Below are positions 12,149 to 23,173 of a stretch of 64,000 nt of DNA, one piece after another (the stretch's first letter is position 1; every line of letters begins with the position of its first letter). The translations under genes and the position numbers were made by a program. The notes beneath the pieces were generated by a model, which was not told the origin of the DNA, did no database searches, and worked only from the letters and a program-made list of their open reading frames with translations. Source of the DNA: Elephas maximus indicus (taxonomy: Eukaryota > Chordata > Mammalia > Proboscidea > Elephantidae); the NCBI RefSeq assembly GCF_024166365.1, contig NC_064827.1, positions 49,752,635 to 49,816,634 of the forward strand, given 5' to 3'.

Positions 12149-12232
12149 CTTTTGATGCTTCCCACCTCATTCAGTATCTTCCCCCATAGAGTCTTTCAAT
12201 ATTGCAACTCAAGGCTTGACTTTTTTCTTCAT
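12149..12232 (-). mobile_element. RTE segment right of the L1
   Basis: This short piece continues the minus-strand RTE across the L1 insertion (CTTTTGATGCTTCC, then CTTGACTTTTTTCTTCATTT). It ends near TTTCTTTCAGCGAG, where the sequence switches to plus-strand RTE. Confidence 0.75.
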
Positions 12233-13110
12233 TTCTTTCAGCGAGTTGACCTTAATGACGTAGATGAAGTCAAGCTTTCAGGACCTTCATTTGCTGATGT
12301 GGCACGACTCAAAATGAGAAGAAACAGCTGCAAACATCCATTAATAACTGGAACGTGGATCATGAGAAATATGAACTAGGAAAATTGGAAGTCATCAAAA
12401 ATGAAATGGAACACATAAAGATTGATATCCTAGGCCTTAGTGAGCTGAAATGGACTGGTGTTGGTCATTTGGAATCAATCGTATGGTCTACTATGCTGGG
12501 AATGACAAATTGAAGAGGAACAGTGTCGCATTCATCACCAAAAATAACATTTCAAGATCTATCTTAAAGTACAACACTGTCAGTGATAGGATAATATCTG
12601 TACACCTACAAGGAAGTCCAGTTAACATGACTATTATTCAAATTTAGAAACTACATCAGAGATTGCATAATAGAATTCTGCAAGACCAATGACTTATTAC
12701 AAATACCTTTTTTCAACAACATAAATGGCGACTATACACATGGACCTCACCAATGGAAAACACGGGAATCAAATCAACTGCATTTGTGGAAAGAGATGAT
12801 AGAAAAGCTCAATATCATCAGTGTGAACAAGGCCAGAGGCCGGCTGTGGAACAGACCATCAATTGCTCATACGCAAGTTCAAGCTGAAGCTGGAGAAAAT
12901 TAGAGCAAGTCCACAAGAGCCAAAATACTACCTTGAGTATATCACACCTGAATTTAGAGACCATCTCAAGAATAGGTTTGACACATCGAACACTGAAGAC
13001 CAGACGAATTGTGGAATGACATCAAGGATATCATGCACGAAGAAAGCAAGAGATCATTAAAAAGAGAGAAGAGGCAAAAATCGATGTCAGAAGAGATTCT
13101 GAAACTTGCT
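12233..13110 (+). pseudogene. Inverted RTE 5' part with endonuclease remnant
   Basis: Plus-strand RTE 5' region. Frames encode endonuclease fragments, including MEHIKIDILGLSELKWTGV (about 12408-12464) and MVYYAGND (about 12483-12506), and further on ISRSILKYNTVSDRIISVHL at about 12550-12609. After about 12643 part of the endonuclease is missing: the sequence jumps to the block after the CATAATAGAATTCTGCAAG motif. The segment stops at CTTGCTC, just before the right target duplication. It is noncoding now. Confidence 0.8.
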
Positions 13111-13120
13111 CTTTTCCTCT
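13111..13120. repeat. Right target-site duplication of the RTE insertion
   Basis: CTTTTCCTCT, identical to 2699-2708. Confidence 0.85.
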
Positions 13121-13967
13121 AGACTTAATTTATTCCCTAAAAATAATAGCCCCAGAAAAAAGTACAAAGGGAATCAATGCCTTGGAAGCTTCTCCTGCAG
13201 GCACAATTCCTGGTGCTTAGTAACAGCTTAATAAATGTTTATGGAATGAACAGCATTGTCACCAGGTGCAACACACTGAAAATGTCCACTGTTGTGCAAG
13301 TGTATTTTTCTTTTATTCTTCTTAACCAATTATTGGCTCTAATTCCTCCCATAAAATGGACTGTTCTTAAGGTTACTATAGGTCTACACTGAAGGTAAGT
13401 CACAGAGTTTGTATGGTACATTCTAATGGTATAACTAAATTGGATCTTCACAACTTCAGGAAAAGTGGCTGTTGCAATAATCTAGGCAAGAAATAAAGGA
13501 AAATTTAAAAAACTAGGAGAGTGACTGTGGAAGGGAGAGAAATGGGAAGCTTTTAAACCAGTTTCTGGTTTAGACAACTGAGCTGATGATGATGCTATTC
13601 ACTCAGATAAGGACCCTGAAGGAGGTACAGTTTGAGGGGAAATATGACGAGTTTAGTTGTAAACATGCTGAGTTGTACCTATCTGTAATCCAGATGGGGG
13701 TGTTTGGTAGACTGTGGGATATGCAAGTATAAAACTCAGAGGAGACAGCTGGATGGATATATTCTTGAGAGCCATCAACACATATTGAGATAGAAATCCA
13801 GAAAGAATAACTACAGAGAGAAGACCAGTGAGAGCAGTGTTTGGGCACAGATGTAAGCAGAAACCAGAGGCAGAGGATTAAGGTGAAAGGTGAAAATGAA
13901 CACAACTAGCATGAAAGAAATAAGGGTAGCATTGAAGGGACATAAGGTCAAGGGAGAGATTTTTTTT
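13121..13967. repeat. Intergenic; old mammalian repeat in about 13440-13965
   Basis: 13121-13440 has no recognised feature beyond a short old-repeat-like CTTAATAAATGTTTATGGAATGAA piece at about 13218. From about 13440 the sequence matches an ancient repeat class recognisable by 'gttgcaataatctaggcaag', 'gagacagctggatgg' and similar phrases. Comparable sequence appears near 25700-26210, 32300-32960, 41230-41640 and 59210-59690. I cannot name the family. Confidence 0.5.
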
Positions 13968-13977
13968 AAGATGGGAA

Positions 13978-14007
13978 ACCTGTTGCCATCGAGTTGATTC
14001 CGACTCA
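13978..14007 (-). mobile_element. 30-bp AfroSINE/RTE-tail micro-insertion
   Basis: Thirty bases match only the extreme SINE tail on the minus strand (TGAGTCGGAATCAACTCGAT then GGCAACAGGT). They are flanked by AAGATGGGAA at 13968-13977 and again at 14008-14017, a clean target-site duplication. There is no poly-A. Confidence 0.8.
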
Positions 14008-14017
14008 AAGATGGGAA

Positions 14018-15140
14018 GGACAGGTTTAAATGCTAATGGCAGAGAAGGACAAGCTGGAACCTACAGGGCATCTCTGTATCTGTCCATCACACTATCCTAC
14101 TACGACAACCCTCAGAGAATAAAGGCTGCTATTTCACTTCCACCTTCCATATTTTTGCAAGTTCCTCTTTTGGCCAACTCTTACCTTGAATTGTACAGTA
14201 AATGGAATACTTGGAAACACAACTCCAAACTTAACCAAGTTGACCCAGCAAAATCCAGTACATTGGCTTTTACGTATTGTTACTATTTTTATTCTTTGAC
14301 ATGTACATATATATTATATTCATTCTTTTGCATGTATAACTTAGTTCACACTTTAAAAAGAAGGTTTTTAAGACCAGTTTAAAAACTGATGTACAAAAAC
14401 TCTTGTGATGGATATATTTGTAAAAAAAAAAAAAAAAAATTTGTGAGTGGGAAAAATTATTCTCTACGTATACCACATCCTTCCCTCTTCTAAAGCGGGG
14501 ACTTCTTTTCTGAGTGCAGAGATGGGTCTGAGGATGCAAATTGGAGAGGAAGCTATGAGATGGGGATGAGAGCCTGAAGAGGAGTATGAGTTTGGAGACA
14601 GACCCTGGAGAGAAAGGGAAGATGTTTTAAGAGACAGGAAAGCTGCTGTCCACAATCGAAATTTAGGGAAAGAACAGAGATATTTAAAGAGGATTTTACT
14701 GAGTTTTCAAATACAGTTTTGCAATACAGAACTTCTTCCCCTAGTCCCATGGGATGTTCAGTAAATATCCATTTCTCATTCACGCACAGTAGAGGTGGAG
14801 CTGTAGCAGGAATATATCTAAGTGCTGAGTGCAGTCTCAATAGTAGGCCTGGAGCAGCAGCTATGGCTGCTCCCAGGATGAAGCTTTTAAAGGTTAGATT
14901 GGTAAAAGTTGGCTGGATGGTTTGTAATCACTTGGAAGGGAAATTTTCCTCCAATACAGGGAGTGGCAGAATCAGTACAAAGCATAGTTTTGGAAAGGTC
15001 ATAAGCAATGGAGGCAGACCGTGGAATAGAGAACAATGGTGGCTAGATGGAGAGTGAGGAGAAATAGCAGACCACCAAAGGCCACGAAAGGGAAAAAAGA
15101 AGTTTCTCTGAAATAAGGACATAACCTGGGCCAAATCAGT
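14018..15140. other. Intergenic stretch without recognised gene
   Basis: About 1.1 kb. It contains a poly-A run at about 14422-14439 and several short open frames on both strands with no recognisable motif. No splice-site pairing or known protein block was seen. Confidence 0.6.
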
Positions 15141-15300
15141 GCCATGGTGATGCAGTGGTTGAGTGTTCAGCTGCTAGCCAAAAGATCAGCAGTTTGAATT
15201 CATCAGCTGCTCCTTGGAAACCCTACAGGGCAGTTCTACTCTGTCCTGTAGGGTCGCTGTCAGTTGGAACCCACTCTACAGCAGTGGGCAATGGGTTGGG
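15141..15300 (+). mobile_element. AfroSINE
   Basis: Plus-strand tRNA-like head (GCCATGGTGATGCAGTGGTT), middle (CTCCTTGGAAACCCTACAGG) and tail (GCAATGGGTTGGG). About 160 bp. Confidence 0.85.
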
Positions 15301-15538
15301 CAAAATCAGCCAATCTTAACTTAAAAAGAGTAAGCAATACAATTTGTTCAATCAGCGGGTTCCTTAACTGAAAGAAATCATTTGTTGTTAATGTGTATTA
15401 ACACTAAGCGCTTTGTCACATCAGGAACGACAGCTTGAGTGGGAGCCAGATATAGGCCATACTTCTAAGAGATGCTGATATCTCAGAACTACATAGGAAT
15501 TTATTCTTATCACTTCTGATAAATTTGTTATAACAATT

Positions 15539-15704
15539 AAAAAAAAAAAAAAAAACTATTGTGGTCCAGTTGATTCCAACTCAGCAACCCTATAGGACAA
15601 GAGTAGAACTGCTCCATAGGGTTTCCAAGGAGTGGCTGGTGGATTTTAACTACTGGCCTTTTGGTTAACAGCTGAGCTCTTAACCACTGGGCCACTAGGG
15701 TTCC
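15539..15704 (-). mobile_element. AfroSINE
   Basis: Minus-strand copy with a poly-A at its 3' end (plus-strand A-run 15539-15555) and the head ending in ACTAGGGTTCC. An ATTTGTTAT-like flank on both sides (about 15523 and 15706) is a probable target-site duplication. Confidence 0.85.
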
Positions 15705-16088
15705 ATTTGTTATGATAGGCATCCCATATTCATTTCTAGTTTTGTTTATTTTTTAAAATATTGTCTTTTATTTATCATGTTAAGTATCCAACATCCTATC
15801 TCTGAATCCAGGTTGTATTTTCTGTAGTTTGTCAAATTATTTCATCATTACTACCTGGAATATTTTAGCACCAGGTGGCAGCAAAATCTGAGGGCTGAGA
15901 TAAAATTCTTGGCAGAGAAGTAAACAATTAAGAATTTACCTCAAACCTTAGGCTGGTCAATAAGAAGAAACAAATTCATTACCTCCCTACTCCCTTTGTT
16001 TCTATTTAGATGTCTCTACCCAGCCCCCATTTTAGTGAGTAATTATCCAAATTGCACACAGTCTCCCCACTCCACCCAGGGGTGATTA

Positions 16089-16226
16089 ACCACTGAGCAA
16101 GGTACTCACGGGCTTAATTGTGTTTACTTACCAGTTTGTAGTTCTCCGATTCACATGGGTGAAATCACACATTACAGGTTAGCAAGTAAGCACAAGTAAG
16201 CCTGTGTGTACCTTGCTTACTGGGTA
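16089..16226. mobile_element. 138-bp palindromic element (MITE-like)
   Basis: The whole stretch is one imperfect palindrome centred near 16157. The left arm begins CACTGAGCAAGGTACTCACG and the right arm ends GTGTGTACCTTGCTTACTGG, which are reverse complements with few mismatches. The core TTCACATGGGTGAA is itself nearly self-complementary, so there is almost no loop. A TTAA lies at 16086-16089 at the left edge and GTAAT at the right edge, which would fit a piggyBac-type TTAA site, but this is inference. Confidence 0.7.
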
Positions 16227-16229
16227 ATC

Positions 16230-17555
16230 TGCCCCTGTGGCCCCCCCATCCCCACCATACACTCACTCACAGACACTCTTACAGACACCAGAAGAGCCAA
16301 CAGCTAAGTCGACCCTGCTAGAAGTCAGTTTCAGAAGGGCAAGAATTAGAGTAGCCAAAAGGGTAAACGAAATTGGAATCTGTTATGAAAAGCCAGGATC
16401 TAGAAGAACAGCGACCAAATTTGAAAACTAATCCAAAGGATCAGAAGCAGAACCAAAGCTGGGTAGCAGAAGAAGACAAAGAGGAGATATAAAGAGACAG
16501 CAGGTAAGAAACTTGACAGTGTCTCTGCTTTAGAGGTCACCGAGGGCCAACATTGGGCTATTTTGGGCTGACTTAAGAGAAGAAACTAGAGTTATGCTCT
16601 CTTCTTAAATGTATCCAAGTGTTGAGTATATCACCTCTACAAGATTCTCCAGTTTGTGTGAGCTGGCCAAAAAGCTGAGTTCTGGGGTCCTTTTCTATTT
16701 TTTACCCTGTGCTTGCTGAGTGATATTTATAAACTGTGATGTCCTGATCAAAGTTATATATGGCTATTTCCAAACTTGAGGTGACTCTCTCATCAGATCA
16801 GAGTGTGAGTGCTAGGCTAGTCTTGCCAGAAGCAATGATAGTGATTTGGGATGGCAGCTCCAATTTGCTCTTACTTAAGAAGCACAGCCTTAGTCACTCA
16901 GACTTCATCTGGCTAGAGCCTGGTACTTAAGATGTCAAACTGGATAGAGATGCATACTTTTTAAACACAAATACAAAATCATTTTAAAGTCCATTAAACA
17001 GATTTTTGGTTGGAGAAGAAATCAAAATTGCCAAGCAACTTTGTTTTCTGATGCTTCCTTAGTCATAATATAGCTCAAAATAGTATTTTTTTCAATAATT
17101 ACATTTTGCAAGCATTTTGAAAAATGGGTGTTCAAGGTTTTAGGTATCTTCTATCCTTTTTCCTCATTGTTGTAAAGGCCCAGAATTCACTCCTTGGAAC
17201 ATGTATTAAACTCTCAACTTAGATACCATCATATGAAAAATCTCTAACAGGTCTGGAAGGAAGTCTATTGTGATCTTTCTGAAGCTTTCCACACAGCTGC
17301 ATATTTCACCGTATGGCTGTAAAAATCTATTTTTATGTTATATGTCTAAAGAAGAAGCAACATTCTCTGTTCCATGCAACATTTCAGAAGATTCACAGGT
17401 GCTAACATGTGGGAGGAGTATAGTTTTTGCTACTAGGAAGGAAAGACCTATTGTAGTCAGTAACTGCCTCTTGTGAAGTAGCTGTGTTTATTTCTGACCT
17501 CACAGACCAAGAGGCAGACTATCTTCCCAAAGCACATGTTTATGGGCTACTAGTA
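16230..17555. other. Intergenic stretch without recognised gene
   Basis: About 1.3 kb of apparently unique sequence. A few short open frames lack any recognisable motif, and I see no known repeat family. Confidence 0.6.
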
Positions 17556-17760
17556 ACAAAACCCGCTGCTGTCAAGCCGATTCTTACTCATGGTGACCTC
17601 ACGTGTTAGCATAGAACTGCTCTACAGGGTTTTCTCAGCTGCCATCTTTACAAAAGAAGACAGCCAGGCCTTTATTTCATGGCAGTGCAGTGTGGGCTTG
17701 AACTGCCAACTTTTAGGTTAGTAGTGGAGCGCAAACTGGTTGCACCACCCAGGAACCTTA
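17556..17760 (-). mobile_element. AfroSINE, longer subfamily, diverged
   Basis: Minus-strand copy. The tail is seen as AACAAAACCCGCTGCTGTCA on the plus strand and the head ends in CCACCCAGGAACCT. The middle contains the extra block of the longer subfamily (CAGCTGCCATCTTTACAAAA). Confidence 0.8.
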
Positions 17761-18675
17761 CTAGCAACAAGATGGAGTCAAAATATTCCATGAGGAAGGA
17801 TTACTAGCTGCCAAGAGAGGCTCCAAGGGGCAATACCTTCTCCATGGTCTAGGGGCTACCCTCAGGAATCTGATTTAGCAGTTTACTGAGCGTGGATCTC
17901 CCTTTATTATTCTCTCTCTCTCTCTCTGTAGCTACCTCTATCTCTCTCTGGTGGACACCACTAGCAAGTCCTGATGTATAAACCAGAAAGTCTATATATT
18001 AACATATAACTAGGAACTTGGGTCCTCTGGTCAGTATATTCTCCATCTATAGGCAGATCTACACAGAAGGCCACATTATTAACAGCAGCCTGCTGCATGT
18101 CAGCATTGACTCAGAACAAGGGGAGTAAGTACATGATGCAAGTGTTGATTAGTGTTATCCTGATATAGCTTAATGCACTTCTCTCCATAAGAGACTACAA
18201 ATTGAGTCCCCCACTTATTTCTTTATTTGGACTTGATATAATAGCTTTTCTAGCTCTGACATTTTACGCTGAATTCCAACTTGATTTCCATTTTCTTGAT
18301 GGTGAAAATGAAAGCATAATAGGAACTCAAAAGGGTCAAACCACAAGAGTAGAGAACTGTGGCTCCAGATAGATGAAGAGGAAAAAAGAGTGCCCTTAAC
18401 TACTTCAAATCTCTAGACCCAGATAAAATTATCCCACAATGTGCAAAAAACAGAGATGCTGTTAATCATCCTGAGACATTTTGGGACAGAGATGAGAAGA
18501 AGAGGTTGAAACAGCTAAATGTTCTCATTTTCTAAATAGAGAAATGATTAGTCTGAAAAGACAGATAAGTAAGCCTAATGGAAACCTCTGGCAAAGTTTA
18601 AACAAGTTATTTAGCACAGGAAAAAAATGCAGTGATCCCTAGGAAACAATATGAGTTCACTACAAATGTATCAAG
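17761..18675. other. Intergenic stretch without recognised gene
   Basis: About 0.9 kb. It includes a (TC)n run at about 17911-17928. No gene or clear repeat family is recognised. Confidence 0.6.
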
Positions 18676-18790
18676 AATCCTTGGTACTCAACAGTTAAGC
18701 ATTCAACTGCTAACCGAAAGGGTTGTCAGCCTGAACCCACCATGGATGAGAGACTAGGTGATCTGCTCCCATAAAGATTACAGCCTAGAT
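18676..18790 (+). mobile_element. AfroSINE, left part, interrupted by L1
   Basis: Head and middle of a longer-subfamily AfroSINE (GCTAACCGAAAGGGTTGTCA, then GGTGATCTGCTCCCATAAAG). The missing 3' half appears at about 20134-20250, after an L1 3' fragment. Confidence 0.75.
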
Positions 18791-20133
18791 GGTGAAGGGT
18801 TAAGACAATACACAATACTGGGGAAGCCAGCACAACTTGTCCAAGGCAAGGTCATGGGAGCTTCATAGACACATCCAAACTCCCTGAGGGACCAAATTAC
18901 TGGTCTGAGGGCTGTGAGGACCATGGTTTCGGGGAACATCTAGCTCAATTGGCATAACATAATTTATAAAGAAAATGTTCTACTTTGGTGAATAGAGTTT
19001 GGGGTCTTAAAAGCTTGTGAGTGGCCATCTAAGATATTCTACTGGTCTGACCCTGTCTGGAGCAAGGGAGAATGAAGAAAACCAAAGAAACAAGGGAAAG
19101 ATTAGCCTAAATGATTAATGGACCACAACTACCACAGCCTCCACAACTAGATGGTGCCCAGCTACCACCACCAACTGCTCTGACAGGGATCAAAATAAAG
19201 GGTCCTGGACAGAGCTGAAGAAAAATGTAGAACAAAATTCTAACTCACAAAAAAAGACGAGACTTACTGGTCTGACAGAGACTGGAGAAACTCTGAGAGT
19301 ATGCCCCAGACACCCTTTTAACTCAATACTGAAGTCACTCCTGAGGTTCACCCTGTGGCCAAAGATTAGACAGGCCCATAAAAAAAAACAAAACTAAATG
19401 GGCACACCAACCCAGGGCATGGACAAGAAGACAAGAGGGGAGGGGAAAGCTGGTAATGGGGAACCCAAGGTCAAGGAGGGGAGATTGTTCAACACACGTT
19501 GTGGAGTTGGCAACCAATGTCACAAAACAATACATGTATTAATTGTTTAATGAGAAACTAATTTGCTCTGTAAACTGTTGTAGGGTAAAAACACCACAAA
19601 GTTTAGCAAAGCAAAAAGAAAGTTTTATTCAGCATATATTCAAAAAGGTAAAATTGGGAAGTGGACAAACATGCTACCATAGCCATGTTGGCCTGAGTTC
19701 AAAGAACATTACAGAGTCATCAGTATATATTAATGTTACAAAATGTGCTAAACCATTGAAAGCTTCACCTTTTCACAGGTTGGCTAGAAACTGTGATCCT
19801 ACATTTTGAATTCCCTGTCACTGGTAAGGGTTTCAGTAAGGACAGTCAGGAAGGTCTAATTTGTCTAACAATTTTCTATTCATTGAATGTTAATAGAAAA
19901 AGATAAGAGTGCAAAGTGTTTTGTGGTCTGGTTGATTGGCTTATGTAAAAAGTTTCCTAGAAGATATTTTCCAAGATTTCTTAGCCATTGTCTTCATACC
20001 TCAGAGTCCAGTTGATGTGTCCTTGCGAGTCCCAGCTCCAGCTGGGTCACATTCTCTATGCTCAAGGACAGGGAATAATGATTCCAATATTATTTGCTAA
20101 ATCAAAACCTTCATCTAAAGGACAATAAAAAAG
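18791..20133 (+). mobile_element. 5'-truncated L1 3' end carrying a solo LTR
   Basis: Plus-strand copy of the same 3'UTR as the L1 at 4303-5230, recognisable by GGGGTCTTAAAAGCTTGTGA and CTGGTAATGGGGAACCCAAG. It ends with CTTCATCTAAAGGACAATAA and a short A-tail at about 20133. It is split at 19576-20104 by an LTR. The flanking SINE halves share a run of about 33 bp, either an unusually long target duplication or two SINE copies. Confidence 0.85.
19576..20104 (-). mobile_element. Solo retroviral LTR inside the L1 3'UTR
   Basis: The 529-bp insert has TG at one end and CA at the other and is flanked by the 4-bp duplication AAAC (19572-19575 and 20105-20108). Removing one AAAC restores the uninterrupted L1 phrase CTGTAAACCTTCATCTAAAG, so the borders are exact. 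On the minus strand it begins TGATTTAGC and has AATAAA (plus TTTATT near 19623) about 50 bp before its end, so the LTR reads minus. A 4-bp duplication fits a class I (gammaretrovirus-like) element. No internal genes remain. Confidence 0.85.
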
Positions 20134-20250
20134 AAAGGCCTGGTGATCTGCCTCCAAAAGGTCACAGCCTGAAAACCCTAAGGAGCAGTTCTGTTCTGAC
20201 ACACACAGGGTCTCCATGAGTTGGGAAAGACATGACAGCAACTGGTTTTT
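20134..20250 (+). mobile_element. AfroSINE, right part
   Basis: Continues the AfroSINE interrupted at 18790, from GGCCTGGTGATCTGCC through the GAGTTGGGAAAGACATGACA tail. A T-rich run follows at 20262-20280. Confidence 0.7.
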
Positions 20251-20280
20251 TGGTTTTGGGGTTTTTTTTTTTTTTTTTTG

Positions 20281-21447
20281 TAGTTATTTATTGTTTTATC
20301 AGAATTTAAGACCACAATCAGAAAATTGACTGTATGATATTTTATTTTCTATGTTCCAATCAGTTAATGTAGTTGTAATTATCTGCTCATCAGAAGTCTA
20401 GATAAGACTCTCCAGTGAGTCCATTCTGACCACGTGCCCACTCTACTCCTGTGGTCACCCTAAAGGCAATATTTTGGTTCTAATAATATTGCCTTTATTT
20501 GGAACATCTCTAAATTCCTCTTACAGAATTCCCTTTTGAAGTTCACTTTCTCTCTTCATAGATAGTCATTGCCTTTTGGAAAGTGGATGTTTTAATTTTT
20601 CAGAAACAATGAAATCTATTAGAAATACAAAAAGATGAACTTTGATCCTCTAGTGAAGTTGAATGATGGCGGTGGGAGGAATGAGGAAAACAAAGACTAA
20701 GAGCATACACATGAACCGAATAAACTGATTCAGTTGAAAGTCTTGTAAATTGGCCCTGAAAGCAATCTCTAAAGAGGGAATTTTTAATGGAGGAAAATAT
20801 CCTCAATACTTTCAAACTCTTAAAGACTATCTTGCTTTCCAATGTTTAAAAATGCAAGTTTAAAACGATAAGGTAGATTGAATATAGGAATAAATGCAGA
20901 CTTTTTTATACCTTCCTTTCTTCTGGTCTAGTGCTGTAATTCAAACATCACAAATATCTTTTAGTAATAGAACATATTTCATTCCATTTCAAATGCATTT
21001 TCATATGTATGATTTTTTTAAATCAGGATAATAGATTTTATCTTCTAATGTACTGATAGGCTATAAACCTTAGCTTTTTAATTTAAACATAAATAGAATT
21101 TTTAAAACACACAAGAACAAAGATTTAGGTAGTTTTAAGTTTATATCTTTTCTTAAGTTCTTTTGAAAACAAAATTCAAACTTTAACTCTAAATGCAAAA
21201 ATATTCAGTTACCAATAGATTCACATTGTATTCAAGTGTTCTGCTATACGCAACTTTAAGTTTTAAAAGTTAGGAGATCAGCAGTAATGCCAGAAAGCAA
21301 TGTTTGCAGCGTTACTTTTCCAGTATGCCTCATCCATGCACACTTCCTCAGGGGACATTTCCAATAATCGCTGGAAGTTAACTGAATAAGAAATGGAAAA
21401 ATTAAGAAGTGATATTTAGCTATTTATAACCCATCTTACTATAAAAA
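20281..21447. other. Intergenic stretch without recognised gene
   Basis: About 1.2 kb of AT-rich sequence. Short open frames show no motif, and no repeat family was recognised. Confidence 0.6.
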
Positions 21448-21652
21448 GGCACTTATGGGTTGCACAAACAGTTAAGCACTAGGCTACTAACCGAAAGGTT
21501 GGTGGTTCGAACCCACCCAGAGGCCTCAGAAGAAAGGCCTGATGATCTGCTTCTGAAAGATCACAACCATGAAAATTCTATGCAGTGCACTTCCACTCTG
21601 ATAAACACGAGGTTGTCATGAATTGAAATCAATTCAACAGATTTTTTTTAAT
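21448..21652 (+). mobile_element. AfroSINE, longer subfamily
   Basis: Plus-strand copy with a clear tRNA-like head, including the box-B-like GGTTGGTGGTTCGAACCCAC, a middle GCCTGATGATCTGCTTCTGA and an A/T-rich end. It is a useful reference for the tRNA-derived part because the head is well preserved. Confidence 0.85.
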
Positions 21653-22379
21653 TTCAAAAAGGATTTAAAATGAGTTATAAAATTACATATTACTTAACTT
21701 TTTTTTTTTTTTTTAATAGCAATGAAAGGATTAAAAAGGGGAAATGCGCAGGGGAAAAATAAGCCAAAGCTGAAGTGGGTACTCACATTCATGCTTTGCA
21801 GTCCTATACACTTTCTAAATTTGGCTCGAGCTTCCCAGCAGCCCTTGCAAAAAGGGAAACAATCAGTTCCATGATTCATATAGTAAAAAAAAAAATGTCT
21901 ATTTAGAGGGGTACAACATTCTAGGTTCTCAGGCCTAAGCCTGAGGGTTAAGGACTCAATCACTTGCTAGTATAAAAGACTCCCTGGTCATAAATTGAGC
22001 TGGTTGAAAATTAAATTATATATTTTGCCAGGAAGACCTGAAATGCAACTCGGACCATGTCACTCCTTGAAAAACTTCAGTGGCTTGCCATTGCCTATAA
22101 ATTAGCTATATATTTCTTGATCTGATATTTGAAGCTATCCTTGAAACCAAGTCAAGGGTCAAGGAGAGATCCCTGAAGGCAAACAGCATTTCTTATTCAA
22201 TATTGTGTTCCCAGCACTCTCACAGGCCTGGTGACAGAGTGGGTGTCAACAGATGCCCAAAGATAACCCTGTTACTTAGAGGAATTCTCAATTGGCCAAG
22301 AAAGTTGGCTGAAATCTCTCCAGCCCTGATCCCTCTACCTGTAAGGCCTTCTGCCAGCTCTGCCCAATTTCTTTAAAGC
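21653..22379. other. Intergenic stretch without recognised gene
   Basis: Contains a T-run at 21700-21714 and otherwise apparently unique sequence. The open frame at 21694-21963 (minus) shows no recognisable domain. Confidence 0.55.
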
Positions 22380-22990
22380 CAAGAATAATAATAGCAATAA
22401 TAGCTACAATGATATCATTGTGTCTGTACAGTGCTCTACAACTCACAAAATGCTTACACAAAAATCTTACTCTATTCTCAACAGCCCTGTTTTATAGTCA
22501 CAGCAGGGATCACGGTCCCTGCTCTACAATATAGAAACCCAGTCTGTACAAGGTCCTATCCTTATGAAGTGGTAGATGCTATTTCCACCTGATTTCCACC
22601 CGGGATGTGGTCTCTTCCTGTACTTTAAACCCTCGTGGCATGTGGTTTGTACATATCTTAGGACACTTATTAACTCCATACACTTTAGTATACATGCTGC
22701 CAAAACAGCTACAACTCTGTACACTTTCTATAGTGTTTTATGGTTTACAAAACACTTTCTCGTGCTAAATTTGTATTTCTTTTTCATTCTCACAATTTCA
22801 TTTAGGAAAAAAAAAAATTATAATCCTCTCCTTACCTTAAGGATCCCACTGCTGTCTCCAAGTTCCCTAAAAATATAAAAAGCGAAAGCTCGTCAGTAGG
22901 TTACACCACTCATCACCACCACCATACTCTCGTCATCTTCCAAGAACAATGGAAACTAATATTTTTTTAGGTCCCTACTCTATGCCAAGT
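22380..22990. repeat. MIR/L2-like old repeat in part
   Basis: About 22385-22500 resembles the MIR-type phrase around CAGTGCTCTACAACTCACAA followed by TCAACAGCCCTGTTTTATAG. The remainder is not recognised. Confidence 0.5.
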
Positions 22991-23173
22991 AGAGGGTCAG
23001 TGAAATAGAGGAAGACCCTCAATGAGATGGATTGACACAGTGGCTGCAACAATAGGCTCAAACCTAGCAACGAATGTGAGGATGGCACAAGGCTGGGCAG
23101 TGTTACGTTCTGTTGTACACAGGGTTGCTATGAGTTGCAACCAACTTCACAGCACCTAATAATATAATAATAA
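22991..23173 (+). mobile_element. RTE 3' end fragment
   Basis: Plus-strand 3' tip of the RTE: GGAAGACCCTCAATGAGATG, then the CACAGGGTTGCTATGAGTTG tail, then an (AAT)n tail. About 14-bp flanks with CTCTAT(G/A)CCA(A/G)GT at 22977 and 23177 are a probable target-site duplication. Confidence 0.8.

Larger units (their letters stand above)
2709..13110 (-). mobile_element. 5'-inverted RTE (BovB-like) LINE, split by a later L1
   Basis: A single RTE insertion in four pieces. 2709-4302 is the minus-strand 3' part, starting with a (GTT)n tail. 4303-12133 is a younger L1. About 12149-12232 resumes the minus-strand RTE. From about 12233 to 13110 the RTE reads on the plus strand and carries the 5' region and endonuclease. 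The outer ends carry a matching 10-bp duplication. Without the L1, about 2.5 kb of RTE remains, against roughly 3.3 kb for a full element. The inverted 5' part is the classic twin-priming outcome. The coding sequence is broken by stops and deletions. Confidence 0.85.

Noticed and set aside
21448-21530. Possible tRNA gene at the SINE head
   Set aside because: The box-B-like motif belongs to a tRNA-derived SINE; the sequence does not fold as a complete tRNA and is joined to the SINE body.
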